Of a stretch of 64,000 bases of DNA, positions 1 to 12,907 are shown piece by piece. Both the position numbers and the translations under genes were made by a program. Source of the stretch: Mycolicibacterium sp. CBMA 226 (GTDB taxonomy: Bacteria; Actinomycetota; Actinomycetes; Mycobacteriales; Mycobacteriaceae). Numbering within the stretch: the stretch's first letter is position 1; each line of letters opens with the position of its first letter. Under the pieces are notes generated by a model. It did no database searches, was not told the origin of the DNA, and worked only from the letters and a program-made list of their open reading frames with translations. Where the stretch lies: assembly GCF_009729075.1 (NCBI RefSeq), contig NZ_VTGY01000011.1, forward strand, positions 62,001-126,000, written 5' to 3'.

Positions 1-2
1 AG

Positions 3-548
3 TCCGGCGCCGACGGCACCGAGGTGCATCTGTCGCTGGGTGCCGGCCAGGCTGTCGGCAAGGACGGCATGCTGGGTATCCGCAGCAACGGCAAGCGCAC
101 CACCACGCGCCTGCTGGACGCGGAATTCCCGAAATTCCGCCAGCTGCTGCCGGCCGAGCACACCGCGGTGGCCACCATCGGCGTCGCCGAGCTCGCCGAA
201 GCCATCAAGCGTGTGGCACTGGTCGCCGATCGTGGTGCCCAGGTCCGGATGGAGTTCGCCGACGACATCCTGCGCCTGTCCGCCGGTGCTGACGACGTGG
301 GTCGTGCCGAGGAAGACCTGCCGGTCGAGTTCTATGGCGAACCGCTGACGATCGCCTTCAACCCGACTTATCTGACGGACGGGCTGGGCTCTTTGCATGC
401 CGATCGGGTGACGTTCGGGTTCACGACACCCAGCAAGCCTGCAGTGTTGCGTCCGGCCGGGGAGAATCAGTACTCGGGATCCGGTCCGTTCCCCGCCGGG
501 GACACCGACTACGTGTACTTGCTGATGCCGGTGCGCCTGCCGGGCTGA
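3..548 (+). CDS. dnaN: DNA polymerase III beta subunit (sliding clamp), C-terminal part
   Basis: This is the C-terminal 181 residues of the ring-shaped clamp that tethers the replicative polymerase to DNA. The frame is open from base 3, so the gene begins outside the window; the internal ATG at 24 is not a start. The visible part covers most of the last clamp domain or two and ends in PVRLPG, matching the conserved clamp C-terminus (family form M-P-[MV]-R-L). The position directly before gnd and recF is the usual mycobacterial dnaA-dnaN-gnd-recF-gyrB-gyrA order of fast growers. Identity is clear from motif plus synteny. Confidence 0.95.
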   Translation, partial: SGADGTEVHLSLGAGQAVGKDGMLGIRSNGKRTTTRLLDAEFPKFRQLLPAEHTAVATIGVAELAEAIKRVALVADRGAQVRMEFADDILRLSAGADDVGRAEEDLPVEFYGEPLTIAFNPTYLTDGLGSLHADRVTFGFTTPSKPAVLRPAGENQYSGSGPFPAGDTDYVYLLMPVRLPG

Positions 549-576
549 CCGGAACAGAACAGCGGAGGACGCACTG

Positions 577-1470
577 ATGCAACTGGGGTTGATCGGCCTC
601 GGAAAAATGGGCTTCAACATGCGCGAGCGGTTGCGCGGTGGCGGCCACGAGGTCATCGGGTACGACCCGAGGCCGGAAGTCAGCGACGTACCGTCGCTCG
701 CTGCGCTCGCCGAGCGGCTGGAAGCGCCGCGCGTGGTGTGGGTCATGGTGCCGTCCGGTGAGATCACGCACGACACCATCGTGGATCTCGCCGAGGTGCT
801 CAGCTCGGGCGATCTGGTGATCGACGGTGGCAACTCACGCTTCACCGAAGACGCAGTGCACGCAAAGTTGTTGGCGGACAAGGGAATCGGCTTCATCGAC
901 GCCGGTGTTTCCGGTGGCATCTGGGGTCTGACCGAGGGCTACGGCCTGATGGTCGGTGGTAGCGACGACGACGTCGCGCGCGTCATGCCGATCTTCGAGA
1001 CGCTGCGGCCCGAGGGAGATCTCGCCGACGGCTTCGTCCACGCCGGCCCGGTCGGCGCCGGACACTTCGCCAAGATGGTGCACAACGGCGTCGAATACGC
1101 ACTGATGACCGCCTACGGCGAGGGCTACGAGATGCTCGCGGCGGAGCCGCTGATCAAGGATCCGCAGGCGGTCTATCAAGCCTGGACCAACGGCACGGTC
1201 GTGCGGTCCTGGCTGCAGCAGCTGCTGGCCAAGGCGCTCAAGGAAGACCCGAAGCTCGAGGACATCAGTGGCTACACGGAGGATTCCGGTGAAGGCCGCT
1301 GGACGGTCGAGGAAGCCATCCGGCTGCGGGTCCCGGTGCCGGGTATCGCGGCGTCGCTGTTCGCCCGGTTCCTGTCCCGGCAGGAGGACTCGCCGACCAT
1401 GAAAGCTGTTGCGGCACTTCGTAACCAGTTCGGTGGCCACGCCGTACAGAGGGTCAGTAAGTCCGGCTAG
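577..1470 (+). CDS. gnd: 6-phosphogluconate dehydrogenase, decarboxylating, short form
   Basis: A 297-residue protein expected to oxidise and decarboxylate 6-phosphogluconate to ribulose 5-phosphate in the pentose phosphate pathway. The Rossmann fingerprint GLGKMG is at residues 7-12, the substrate motif IDGGNS at about 82-87, VSGG at 111-114, and the catalytic Lys166 and Glu173 lie in KMVHNGVEY. The short length matches the YqeC/GntZ-type group rather than the roughly 470-residue enteric enzyme; cofactor choice cannot be told from sequence alone. An AGCGGAGGA-type ribosome site precedes the ATG. The stop codon directly abuts the GTG of recF, so the two are probably cotranscribed. M. tuberculosis lacks gnd at this place. 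Confidence 0.93.
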   Translation: MQLGLIGLGKMGFNMRERLRGGGHEVIGYDPRPEVSDVPSLAALAERLEAPRVVWVMVPSGEITHDTIVDLAEVLSSGDLVIDGGNSRFTEDAVHAKLLADKGIGFIDAGVSGGIWGLTEGYGLMVGGSDDDVARVMPIFETLRPEGDLADGFVHAGPVGAGHFAKMVHNGVEYALMTAYGEGYEMLAAEPLIKDPQAVYQAWTNGTVVRSWLQQLLAKALKEDPKLEDISGYTEDSGEGRWTVEEAIRLRVPVPGIAASLFARFLSRQEDSPTMKAVAALRNQFGGHAVQRVSKSG

Positions 1471-2634
1471 GTGTTTGTTCGACAGCTCACGCTGACCGAC
1501 TTCCGGTCATGGCCGCGGCTCGACCTGGAATTGGCCCCGGGCCGCACCGTGTTCGTCGGCCAGAACGGCTACGGCAAGACGAATATCGTTGAGGCCCTGT
1601 GGTATACCGCCACGCTCGGTTCCCACCGGGTCGCTTCGGACGCACCCCTGATCCGGGCCGGCTGTGATCGCGCTGTCGTCTCCACCATCGTGGTCAACGA
1701 CGGCCGCGAGCTCGCGGTGGATCTCGACATCACCGCGGGCCGGGCCAACAAGGCCCGGCTGAACCGCTCGCCTGTCCGGTCCGCGCGCGAAATTCTCGGC
1801 GCCCTTCGGGCGGTGTTGTTCGCCCCCGAGGATTTGTCGTTGGTGCGTGGCGATCCCGGGGAACGCCGGCGGTACCTCGACGAGTTGGCCAGCACGCGCC
1901 GCCCCCGGCTGGGTGGGGTTCGGGCGGACTACGAAAAAGTGGTGCGGCAGCGCACCGCGCTGCTGAAATCCGCGGGCGCCAGCCGGTTTCGTGGCGCTGA
2001 TGCCGGCGCGCTCGAAACCCTCGACGTCTGGGACGGTCATCTCGCCAGTCACGGGGCCGAGCTGATCGCCGCGCGCGTCGATCTCATCAATGAGTTGCAC
2101 CCGGAGATCACCAAGGCCTACCACCTGCTGGCACCGGCGTCGCGGCCGGCAACCGTCCGCTACCGCAGTTCGGTAGAGGCCGTCGAAGAACAGGCCGGCA
2201 CCGGATCGGTCGATATCGCGGCGTATGAAACCGCACTGCTCGACGAACTCTCCCGCCGCCGCTCCGCGGAACTCGAGCGCGGCGTGTGCCTGGTCGGGCC
2301 ACACCGCGACGACCTCGAACTGCGCCTCGGTGACCAGCTCGCGAAAGGTTTTGCCAGCCACGGGGAGTCGTGGTCCATGGCGCTGGCGCTGCGGCTGGGC
2401 GCGTACGAGCTGCTGCGTACCGACGGCACGGATCCGGTGTTGCTTCTCGATGACGTCTTCGCCGAACTCGATTCGGCGCGCCGACGGGCGCTCGCCGACG
2501 TGGCACAATCGGCGGAGCAGGTTTTGGTCACCGCGGCGGTGCCCGACGACATTCCCCAGGACTGGGACGGCACCCGGGTCAACGTGGTGATGCGTGACGA
2601 CGACGGCGGGCGGATTTCGGTGGTGGACGCATGA
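1471..2634 (+). CDS. recF: DNA replication and repair protein RecF
   Basis: A 387-residue SMC/ABC-type ATPase that helps load RecA at single-strand gaps. Walker A is GQNGYGKT at residues 30-37; the ABC-like signature SHGES lies in the last third, followed by Walker [12 protein letters not shown]. The start is GTG, immediately after the gnd stop with no spacer, which fits the N-terminal [14 protein letters not shown] strand typical of RecF. Its final codons overlap the next gene by four bases (ATGA), implying translational coupling. Length and domain order are normal for actinobacteria. Confidence 0.96.
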   Translation: MFVRQLTLTDFRSWPRLDLELAPGRTVFVGQNGYGKTNIVEALWYTATLGSHRVASDAPLIRAGCDRAVVSTIVVNDGRELAVDLDITAGRANKARLNRSPVRSAREILGALRAVLFAPEDLSLVRGDPGERRRYLDELASTRRPRLGGVRADYEKVVRQRTALLKSAGASRFRGADAGALETLDVWDGHLASHGAELIAARVDLINELHPEITKAYHLLAPASRPATVRYRSSVEAVEEQAGTGSVDIAAYETALLDELSRRRSAELERGVCLVGPHRDDLELRLGDQLAKGFASHGESWSMALALRLGAYELLRTDGTDPVLLLDDVFAELDSARRRALADVAQSAEQVLVTAAVPDDIPQDWDGTRVNVVMRDDDGGRISVVDA

Positions 2635-3239
2635 GCGAGGTTGGCCCCGCGGATCAATCGGACGGTGCAGCTGATGCTGCGAAGTCCGATGTGCCTGAAA
2701 GTGCTTTCCCGCCAGCGCATCTCGCCCATCTGAAGGGCATGGATCTGGTGCGCCGCACGCTGGAGGAAGCCCGCGGCGCGGCCCGCAGCCAGGGCAAGGA
2801 CGTCGGCCGCGGCCGCAACGCGCCCGTTTCGAAGGCTCGTCGTGGCGGTGGTCGCCGGGCCTGGTCCGGGCCCGGGCCCGACCGTCGGGATCCCCAGTTG
2901 CTGGGCTCGGCGACGATGGATCTGGCCCGCAGCCGCGGCTGGTCGGGTCGGATGGCCGAAGGATCGGTGTTCGGCCAGTGGTCGACGGTGGTCGGTGATC
3001 AGATCGCCGAGCACGCCTCCCCCACTTCCCTACGCGAAGGCATTCTGACGGTGACGGCCGAGTCGACGGCCTGGGCCACGCAGCTGCGGATGGTGCAGTC
3101 GCAGATTCTGGCGAAAATCGCCGCTGCCGTCGGTGACGGTGTCGTGACTACCCTCAAGATCGTGGGTCCGTCGGGCCCGACGTGGCAGACGGGCCCGCGC
3201 AATTTCGGGGCGCGCGGCCCGCGCGACACCTTCGGCTGA
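2631..3239 (+). CDS. DUF721/DciA-family protein
   Basis: A 202-residue protein equivalent to the Rv0004 gene of M. tuberculosis. Residues 1-90 are polar, Lys/Arg/Gly-rich and probably disordered; the DUF721 domain spans about 95-185 (start LARSRGW, with the typical [10 protein letters not shown] segment and a later [10 protein letters not shown] helix). Proteins with this domain include DciA, which recruits the replicative helicase DnaB in bacteria lacking DnaC; transfer of that role to this protein is by family membership and by its place beside replication genes. It overlaps recF by four bases. The N-terminal extension is longer than in DciA of proteobacteria. Confidence 0.88.
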   Translation: MSEVGPADQSDGAADAAKSDVPESAFPPAHLAHLKGMDLVRRTLEEARGAARSQGKDVGRGRNAPVSKARRGGGRRAWSGPGPDRRDPQLLGSATMDLARSRGWSGRMAEGSVFGQWSTVVGDQIAEHASPTSLREGILTVTAESTAWATQLRMVQSQILAKIAAAVGDGVVTTLKIVGPSGPTWQTGPRNFGARGPRDTFG

Positions 3240-5485
<2,246 letters not shown>

Positions 5486-5576
5486 CAACAGGCCCCGACC
5501 GAAGTGCGGTGAGTCCGAGCCGCCGCCACCGCCAAAAGTCAATGTTTAACGTGAAACAATCCGCAGAAGGAATTCG

Positions 5577-8093
<2,517 letters not shown>

Positions 8094-8136
8094 TGCTGCG
8101 ACTGCCCCCAGCCGCCCTGATTGAAGGAGCCGCCAG

Positions 8137-9072
8137 GTGAGTTCCCCGAACGAGCCGGGATACACCCGCACCGGTGACGGACCCGCGAGCAACAGTTCGT
8201 CTGCGAACGGGCCTGCCACCGGATCGGGTGGCGGTGCCCATGCGGCCGAGCCGGGCGGCGAGACTCCGCCGTGGCAGCGGGCCCGCACCGGGGCCCCCGG
8301 GGACGCACCTGCGTCGACCGGTCCGAGCCTCGACGAGCGGCTCAACCGGTTCGTCAGCGGCAGTGGATCGGCATCGGCGTTGTCCAGCGGCTCGCCGTCC
8401 GAGGCACAGACGACCATCACGCCGGCCGTCACTCCCGACGTCCCCCCGGTGCCGCCGGTGCCGTCCGCTCCCTCGTCACCTGCGGTGACCCCGCAGGGCA
8501 ATGTGCCGCCGAAGCCGGTCCGCACCCCCGAACCGGTGCGGCCCGAGACGAGGCCCGAGGCCGCCTACGCGAGCGAGATCCCGGACCTCTCCCGCCAGCC
8601 GCAGCGCCGGGCCGGCGAGCCGCGGGAGCCCCGCAGCACTGTCGCCACGGTGTCGCCGGCCCCGGCGCGTTCGCCGGCGCCGCGCAGCCGTGCGGGTGCC
8701 CGGCAGGACGGTCCGGTGCGGGCCAGCATGCAGGTGCGTCGCGTGGATCCGTGGAGTGTGCTGAAGGTCTCGCTGGTGCTGTCGGTGGCGCTGTTCTTCG
8801 TCTGGATGATCGCCGTCGCGTTCCTGTACCTCGTCCTCGGCGGCATGGGTGTGTGGAGCAAGCTCAACAGCAACGTTGGCGACCTGCTCACCAGCGGTGG
8901 CGGCAGCGGTGGCGAATTGGTTTCTGCCAGCACGATTTTCGGCGGCGCGACCCTCATCGGGTTGGTCAACATCGTGTTGCTGACGGCCATGGCCACCGTG
9001 GCGGCGTTCGTCTACAACCTCACGACGGATCTGGTCGGCGGCGTCGAGGTGACGCTCGCTGATCGGGACTAG
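8137..9072 (+). CDS. DUF3566 transmembrane protein (Rv0007-like)
   Basis: A 311-residue protein that follows gyrA in mycobacteria. Residues 1-195 are Pro/Ser/Ala-rich, charged and probably disordered in the cytoplasm. The DUF3566 domain occupies about 198-311 with two membrane helices, one beginning [14 protein letters not shown] and one at [17 protein letters not shown], joined by a Gly/Ser-rich loop. The function of the family is not established; its constant place beside gyrA is the main clue. The GTG start has GAAGGAG upstream (8121-8127). Nothing downstream is co-directional until the tRNA genes. Confidence 0.85.
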   Translation: MSSPNEPGYTRTGDGPASNSSSANGPATGSGGGAHAAEPGGETPPWQRARTGAPGDAPASTGPSLDERLNRFVSGSGSASALSSGSPSEAQTTITPAVTPDVPPVPPVPSAPSSPAVTPQGNVPPKPVRTPEPVRPETRPEAAYASEIPDLSRQPQRRAGEPREPRSTVATVSPAPARSPAPRSRAGARQDGPVRASMQVRRVDPWSVLKVSLVLSVALFFVWMIAVAFLYLVLGGMGVWSKLNSNVGDLLTSGGGSGGELVSASTIFGGATLIGLVNIVLLTAMATVAAFVYNLTTDLVGGVEVTLADRD

Positions 9073-9162
9073 TCAGCAGGCCTGCGGGCGCGGCTGACGT
9101 CGCGTTTTGGGCGCAGAGGTACCCATACGGTAATCTCATCGCTCGGCCGCAAGGCCACTTTC

Positions 9163-9236
9163 GGGCCTATAGCTCAGGCGGTTAGAGCGCTTCGCTGATA
9201 ACGAAGAGGTCGGAGGTTCGAGTCCTCCTAGGCCCA
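9163..9236 (+). tRNA. ileT: tRNA-Ile (anticodon GAT)
   Basis: A 74-base cloverleaf: acceptor GGGCCTA pairs with TAGGCCC, the D arm contains AGCTCAGGCGGTTAGAGC, the anticodon stem CTTCG/CGAAG encloses loop CTGATAA with GAT, and the T arm has GGTTCGAGTCC. CCA is not encoded. The gyrA - DUF3566 - ileT - alaT order is mycobacterial. Confidence 0.97.
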
Positions 9237-9278
9237 CGGAAGTCGGTATCACCGACTCCCCCACCGGAAGGGTGCACC

Positions 9279-9401
9279 GTGAGATTGGTTCTGCTGGTGC
9301 TCGGTACCTTGCTCGGAGTGGCCGCGGTAACCGTCTGGCGAACCCGGCATGGCGCAGAGGTCTGGCACTCCATTCAACCGGCCACCAACGAGGGGCCTTA
9401 G
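9279..9401 (+). CDS. Small membrane-anchored protein, DLW-39-like candidate
   Basis: A 40-codon frame with GTG start and a good ribosome site (GGAAGGG, 9265-9271). The product has one N-terminal membrane helix (LVLLVLGTLLGVAAVTV), then a basic turn (WRTRHG) and AEVWHSIQPATNEGP. Size, single helix, the acidic-hydrophobic-Trp step near the C-terminus (EVW here, DLW in the named family) and location between gyrA and tRNA-Ala fit the small actinobacterial DLW-39 family, whose function is unknown. The last ten bases, including the stop, lie inside tRNA-Ala, so transcript processing and translation of this frame would compete. Third positions are GC-rich as in real genes here. Confidence 0.6.
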   Translation: MRLVLLVLGTLLGVAAVTVWRTRHGAEVWHSIQPATNEGP

Positions 9402-9464
9402 CTCAGTTGGTAGAGCGCTGCCTTTGCAAGGCAGATGTCAGGAGTTCGAATCTCCTAGGCTCCA
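9392..9464 (+). tRNA. alaT: tRNA-Ala (anticodon TGC)
   Basis: A 73-base cloverleaf: acceptor GGGGCCT pairs with AGGCTCC (one G-U), D arm TAGCTCAGTTGGTAGAGC, anticodon loop TTTGCAA with TGC, T arm AGGAGTTCGAATCTCCT, discriminator A at 9464. Its 5' end overlaps the stop codon of the small ORF before it. Its 3' end adjoins an integrase remnant, so it probably served as an attachment site. Confidence 0.97.
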
Positions 9465-9481
9465 CAAATAAACAACAGCTC

Positions 9482-9516
9482 ACAGCGGTTCTGGCACTAG
9501 GCGCCAGGGCCGCTGT
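9482..9516 (+). terminator. Hairpin after tRNA-Ala
   Basis: ACAGCGGTTCTGGC (9482-9495) and GCCAGGGCCGCTGT (9503-9516) form a 14-bp stem (two G-U pairs in RNA) with a 7-base loop, followed by TCTCGTT. It sits 17 bases after tRNA-Ala and is a plausible terminator for the tRNA transcript. It also overlaps the final codons of the integrase remnant on the other strand. Confidence 0.65.
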
Positions 9517-9637
9517 TCTCGTTCGTGCCCACATTCTGCCCACACTCACCAGTAATCCCCCGGGTGAGCATGTTGTTCATGGCGATTCCAACCGCAGCCA
9601 CATCGCTTGGATGCAGGTGGCTGTACCGGTCCAACAT
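9497..9637 (-). pseudogene. Tyrosine integrase remnant (C-terminal end only)
   Basis: On the minus strand the last 46 codons read MLDRYSHLHPSDV and later ECGQNVG before a stop at 9499-9497. This resembles the end of actinobacterial phage-type tyrosine recombinases, in which LDRY(G/S)HL carries the catalytic tyrosine and CGQN-type tails are common. No upstream catalytic domain (the R-HxxR part) is visible in this frame or nearby, so only the tail of the gene remains. The stop lies 33 bases from the 3' end of tRNA-Ala, the classical geometry of an integrase next to its att site. I infer a decayed prophage or genomic island. Confidence 0.55.
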
Positions 9638-9678
9638 CAGCGCCGCAAAAACCAACGCCGACAATGGAATACGCGCGG

Positions 9679-10125
9679 CTACGCGCAGATTCCGGGTCGG
9701 CAATGCGCCTGGTGCGGTGAGGGAGGTAGCCCGACGTCGGGGCCGTCCATGGTGCCGGGGATCGGGACGGTCACTTGGACCGATCCCATGGCGTTGGCCG
9801 CACAATGCTGCCCCGACGACAGCTGGTAGCACGCCATGACCTCGATGTGGTACGTCCCGGACGCGGGGATTTGGTCGATGACGGCGGCGCCGGGGTCTCC
9901 TGGGACAGGAGGAAGGGATCCCCTGATTGTTCCTGAACTGTCGCTCCAGTTGACCTCCGTGACAAATTTGGGGTCGTTGTACGTCACCGGCCAACTGAGC
10001 TGGACGCTGTTGGGCCCGACCTGCGTCGCCGTCAGGGGAGCGTATGCCGCCGCGACTGGTGCCTGCGCAAACATGGCGGCGCTGGCGAGAAGCCCGGCCA
10101 CAGTGGTTGCGGTCCGTGTGTTCAT
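9679..10125 (-). CDS. Small secreted protein with signal peptide, possible fibronectin III-like fold
   Basis: A 148-residue protein not recognised as a named family. Residues 1-27 form a Sec signal (MNTRT, hydrophobic GLLASAAMF, cleavage near AAAYA). The mature part has alternating strands with TATQVGPNSVQLSWP and TYHIEVMACYQ, which resemble the B-C and F strands of a fibronectin III domain; two Cys (CYQ and QHC) could form a disulfide. The ribosome site AAGGAACCCC precedes ATG. The C-terminal Pro/His-rich tail may be unstructured. It lies between an integrase remnant and a second hairpin, so it may be cargo of the former island. Confidence 0.6.
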   Translation of the reverse strand: MNTRTATTVAGLLASAAMFAQAPVAAAYAPLTATQVGPNSVQLSWPVTYNDPKFVTEVNWSDSSGTIRGSLPPVPGDPGAAVIDQIPASGTYHIEVMACYQLSSGQHCAANAMGSVQVTVPIPGTMDGPDVGLPPSPHQAHCRPGICA

Positions 10126-10293
10126 GGGGTTCCTTCGGAGTAGGCGACTGACCTGGTGTGTGGGCCAGTGTGTGGCGCGGCGCTTGGGAAGTTCTTGGTT
10201 CGAAGAAACTGAATCTGTGGATTGCGCCAGGAAAACCCCGGGAGCGTCGGCTTTGCCCTCCCGCCCCCAGCACTGGCCGTCCTAGCAGTGCAG

Positions 10294-10328
10294 AGGCGGT
10301 TCCGGTAGCAAGTGCCGGGGCCGCTTTT
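10294..10328 (+). terminator. Terminator-like hairpin resembling the one after tRNA-Ala
   Basis: GCGGTTCCGG (10296-10305) pairs with CCGGGGCCGC (10315-10324), again with two T-G wobbles, and is followed by TTTTCTTG. It looks like an intrinsic terminator on the plus strand although no plus-strand gene ends just before it. About three quarters of the roughly 44 bases here match the 9482-9525 hairpin region. Confidence 0.45.
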
Positions 10329-10390
10329 CTTGTTGGTGGCCAGTGGAGATTCCAATGACGCTCCAACCGGGCGGCCCTACGCTGGCGCCC

Positions 10391-10756
10391 ATGACGACAG
10401 AGATCAGCTACTCGAAGTGGATGTTGCCACTGTCGGTGCCGTTCGGCCTCGGGCCGAAGCACAGCACGGTGGAGGTGCGCGACGGGACGCTGCACGTGAC
10501 CATGGGTTGGGGCTTCTCCGCCGAGATCCCGTTGAGTTCCATCAAGGAGGCCAGCCGCTGGGAAGGCCGCATCACGTCGTGGGGTGTGCACGGCTGGCGC
10601 GGACGATGGCTTGTCAACGGTTCATCCGACGGTGTTGTGGCGCTCACCATCGACCCGGCGGTCAAGGCCAAGGTGTGCGGCGTGCCGGTGACGCTGCGCG
10701 AACTCGGGGTCAGCGTGACGGATCCCGATGCACTGATCGCGGCTGTACAGCGGTGA
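10391..10756 (+). CDS. Uncharacterised PH-like protein
   Basis: A 121-residue cytoplasmic protein with no signal or membrane helix. It is built of short strands (KHSTVEVRDGTLHVTMG, FSAEIPLSSIKEA, GSSDGVVALTIDP) and ends in a helix (DPDALIAAVQR), the layout of a small PH-like barrel; no catalytic motif is visible. I chose the ATG at 10391 because TACGCT (10379-10384) ends six bases before it, matching a leaderless promoter arrangement, whereas the earlier in-frame ATGs at 10343 and 10355 would lie upstream of that box. Function unknown. Confidence 0.6.
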   Translation: MTTEISYSKWMLPLSVPFGLGPKHSTVEVRDGTLHVTMGWGFSAEIPLSSIKEASRWEGRITSWGVHGWRGRWLVNGSSDGVVALTIDPAVKAKVCGVPVTLRELGVSVTDPDALIAAVQR

Positions 10757-10828
10757 GCTGACGAGCATGAGCTTGTGTGCCAAACCCGGCCCGGACCTGA
10801 CACACAAGCTCAGTCTCAGCGCCCAGAA

Positions 10829-11197
10829 CTAGGGCTGCGGCGTCACATCCACGCTCGGGGGCAGCGGCGAGGGCTCGGGTTGCATCGAACGCCGCACGAT
10901 CGAGAACGTGATGCCGCCGAGCGCCAGGACCGCGACGGTCGCGCCGGCGATCAGCAGGGGCCGGCGACGCTTGGCTCCCGCCTGCACCACCACGGCGAGA
11001 TCGCCCGCGGAGTCCTCGCTGCGGTGGCACCGGCTCCCGACCCAGCGGGCGGTCCCGAGCGTCGATCCGACGCCCAGCCCGAGCACCCCGCGCAGGATCA
11101 GCAGCGGCCCGACGATGGTGTACTTCAGCCCGCGACCCAGGCGGGCACCGGAGCTGGGGCGGCTGACCTCGGGGACGTTCTCGGTGACAGTGCTCAT
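10829..11197 (-). CDS. cwsA: Cell wall synthesis protein CwsA
   Basis: A 122-residue protein equivalent to Rv0008c. CwsA works with CrgA and Wag31 in polar growth and peptidoglycan assembly in mycobacteria. A conserved amphipathic N-terminal stretch (LGRGLKYTIVGPLLILRGVLGLGVG) is followed by one membrane helix (LLIAGATVAVLALGGITFSIV) and a Pro-rich tail SPLPPSVDVTPQP nearly the same as in the M. tuberculosis protein. It is somewhat shorter than the 145-residue family member, missing part of the central linker. The ATG at 11197 is preferred, with AGAGAGG upstream. It is transcribed against ppiA. Confidence 0.88.
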   Translation of the reverse strand: MSTVTENVPEVSRPSSGARLGRGLKYTIVGPLLILRGVLGLGVGSTLGTARWVGSRCHRSEDSAGDLAVVVQAGAKRRRPLLIAGATVAVLALGGITFSIVRRSMQPEPSPLPPSVDVTPQP

Positions 11198-11330
11198 CAA
11201 CCAACCTCTCTGCCGGAGACGATTTCTTCAGACCGCCCAAGGTGGGGGGCCGGGCTCTACGCCAGGCCTTCCACGTTATTCGGTGGGGGCGACTTCGGGG
11301 TCTCAAATGTGAGTGGCAGACTGACTTTCC

Positions 11331-11858
11331 GTGACGAGCCCCATTCAGACCGCAACCGCGACGCTGCACACCAACCGCGGCGACATCAAGATTGCTTTGT
11401 TCGGTAACCACGCGCCCAAGACCGTCGCCAACTTCGTTGGACTGGCCCAGGGCACCAAGGATTACTCCACCGAGAACGCCTCGGGCGGCACCTCCGGCCC
11501 GTTCTACGACGGCGCCATCTTCCACCGTGTCATCGACGGCTTCATGATCCAGGGCGGCGACCCGACCGGCACCGGCCGTGGCGGCCCGGGCTACCAGTTC
11601 GCCGACGAGTTCCACCCGGAGCTGCAGTTCGACAAGCCGTACCTGCTGGCCATGGCGAACGCCGGGCCGGGCACCAACGGTTCGCAGTTCTTCATCACCG
11701 TCGGGCCGACCCCGCACCTGAACCGTCGCCACACCATCTTCGGTGAGGTCGTCGACGAGGCGTCGCAGAAGGTTGTGGACGCCATCGCCACCACGGCCAC
11801 CGACCGCGGTGACCGCCCGACCGAGCCGGTCGTCATCGACTCGATCACTGTTTCCTGA
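11331..11858 (+). CDS. ppiA: Peptidyl-prolyl cis-trans isomerase, cyclophilin type
   Basis: A 175-residue single-domain cyclophilin, expected to speed proline isomerisation during protein folding in the cytoplasm. The diagnostic block [15 protein letters not shown] carries the catalytic Arg; [14 protein letters not shown] and the HTIFGEV strand complete the active site. The Trp that binds cyclosporin in human cyclophilin is not at its usual place (PHLNRRH), as in many bacterial members. The start is GTG. No signal peptide. Equivalent to Rv0009 by position between cwsA and the Rv0010c-like gene. Confidence 0.95.
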   Translation: MTSPIQTATATLHTNRGDIKIALFGNHAPKTVANFVGLAQGTKDYSTENASGGTSGPFYDGAIFHRVIDGFMIQGGDPTGTGRGGPGYQFADEFHPELQFDKPYLLAMANAGPGTNGSQFFITVGPTPHLNRRHTIFGEVVDEASQKVVDAIATTATDRGDRPTEPVVIDSITVS

Positions 11859-11981
11859 ATCCCAGCCTGACGCGCGGCGTGGCAGTCCCCCACCGGGACT
11901 GTCGCGCCGTTTGCGTTGAGCCGGTAGTGAGGGTGCGGACTACTCGCACTTGTCCGCCGGGAGTACAGGGTCGACGGTGGT

Positions 11982-12395
11982 CTACGGGATGAGGCCGGCG
12001 TCGGTCAGTGCGTCGAGGACGTTGATGGGATCGGTGCCGACGTCCCATCGGGTGAAGACCAGGAGCCGGTCATCGACGGTGTCGAGCTCCAGGAGTCGAA
12101 CCTTGCGGGCCAGGCGACGGAATTCGGTGATGCGCACACTCTTGAGGTCGGCCTGTGTATAAGTATCGGTCCGCCACCACCCGCGAACGACGAGCCCCGC
12201 GGGCGTGATGGCCAGCTTCGGCCGGGCACGCCAGGACATCACGGCGAACACCAGCAGACCGATGGCCGCGATGTCGCCGAGAACGCGTCCGGGCTGGTCA
12301 GTGACCGAAGAGAGGGCCACCGCGGCGAGTACGACGCCGAATACCCCACACGCCGCGATACCGGCGCCCGGGGGGCTCCATTGAGTTTGTTCCAC
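11982..12395 (-). CDS. PH-domain membrane protein (Rv0010c-like)
   Basis: A 137-residue protein with two N-terminal membrane helices (GVFGVVLAAVALSSV and VLGDIAAIGLLVFAVMSW) followed by a short PH-like domain (LAITPAGLVVRGWWRTDTY, then VRLLELDTVDDRLLVF). It matches the Rv0010c position and architecture. The role is unknown; its constant place between ppiA and crgA suggests a part in envelope growth, which is inference. Confidence 0.8.
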   Translation of the reverse strand: MEQTQWSPPGAGIAACGVFGVVLAAVALSSVTDQPGRVLGDIAAIGLLVFAVMSWRARPKLAITPAGLVVRGWWRTDTYTQADLKSVRITEFRRLARKVRLLELDTVDDRLLVFTRWDVGTDPINVLDALTDAGLIP

Positions 12396-12542
12396 GAGAT
12401 GTCCACACCCTTGGGGGCAAGTTATCCACAGGCACTATCCCCAATGGGGATGAATCACACGCGTGTGATTGTGTGACCGCCAGGTTGCCAGTTGGGTTAC
12501 GTAACGAGACCGGGATGTAACGAACCGGGCCGTCGACCCAGC

Positions 12543-12827
12543 TCAGCGCCACCGCATGGTCAGCAGCAGGCCCGTGATCATGAACGCGAACGCGATCGCG
12601 TAGTTCCACTGGGCGAGATCGGCCATCCACTTCAGCAGGTGTGGAGTACCGGCCGGGTTCAGCGCGGCGAGCTGGAACACTGCCAGCCAGATCAGACCGA
12701 TGAGCATGAGCGAGCAGAAGAACACCACGAACCACACGCTCGACGGTCCGGCCTTGACCTTCACCGGCGTCCGACTCACCGGGTTGATGGTGAAGTCGTT
12801 CTTCTTGCGAACCTTGGACTTGGGCAT
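12543..12827 (-). CDS. crgA: Cell division protein CrgA
   Basis: A 94-residue integral membrane protein of the divisome that in mycobacteria recruits and stabilises FtsI, CwsA and other septal proteins. The N-terminus [12 protein letters not shown] is characteristic, followed by two membrane helices ([20 protein letters not shown] and [16 protein letters not shown]) joined by a short loop. The MPKSK start at 12827 is the conserved one. Neighbouring cwsA encodes a partner. Confidence 0.95.
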   Translation of the reverse strand: MPKSKVRKKNDFTINPVSRTPVKVKAGPSSVWFVVFFCSLMLIGLIWLAVFQLAALNPAGTPHLLKWMADLAQWNYAIAFAFMITGLLLTMRWR

Positions 12828-12907
12828 TGGTACCTTCGCGGACAGTCGGTGCCGCACTCCCGCGCCGGCGGAGAAAAACCGGCAATTCGGTGCGACGATG
12901 GAGCGGT

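Noticed and set aside
24..548. ATG at base 24 as the start of a short dnaN-like gene
   Set aside because: The frame is open to the window edge and the upstream codons (SGADGTEV) continue the clamp sequence, so the gene is simply cut by the window.
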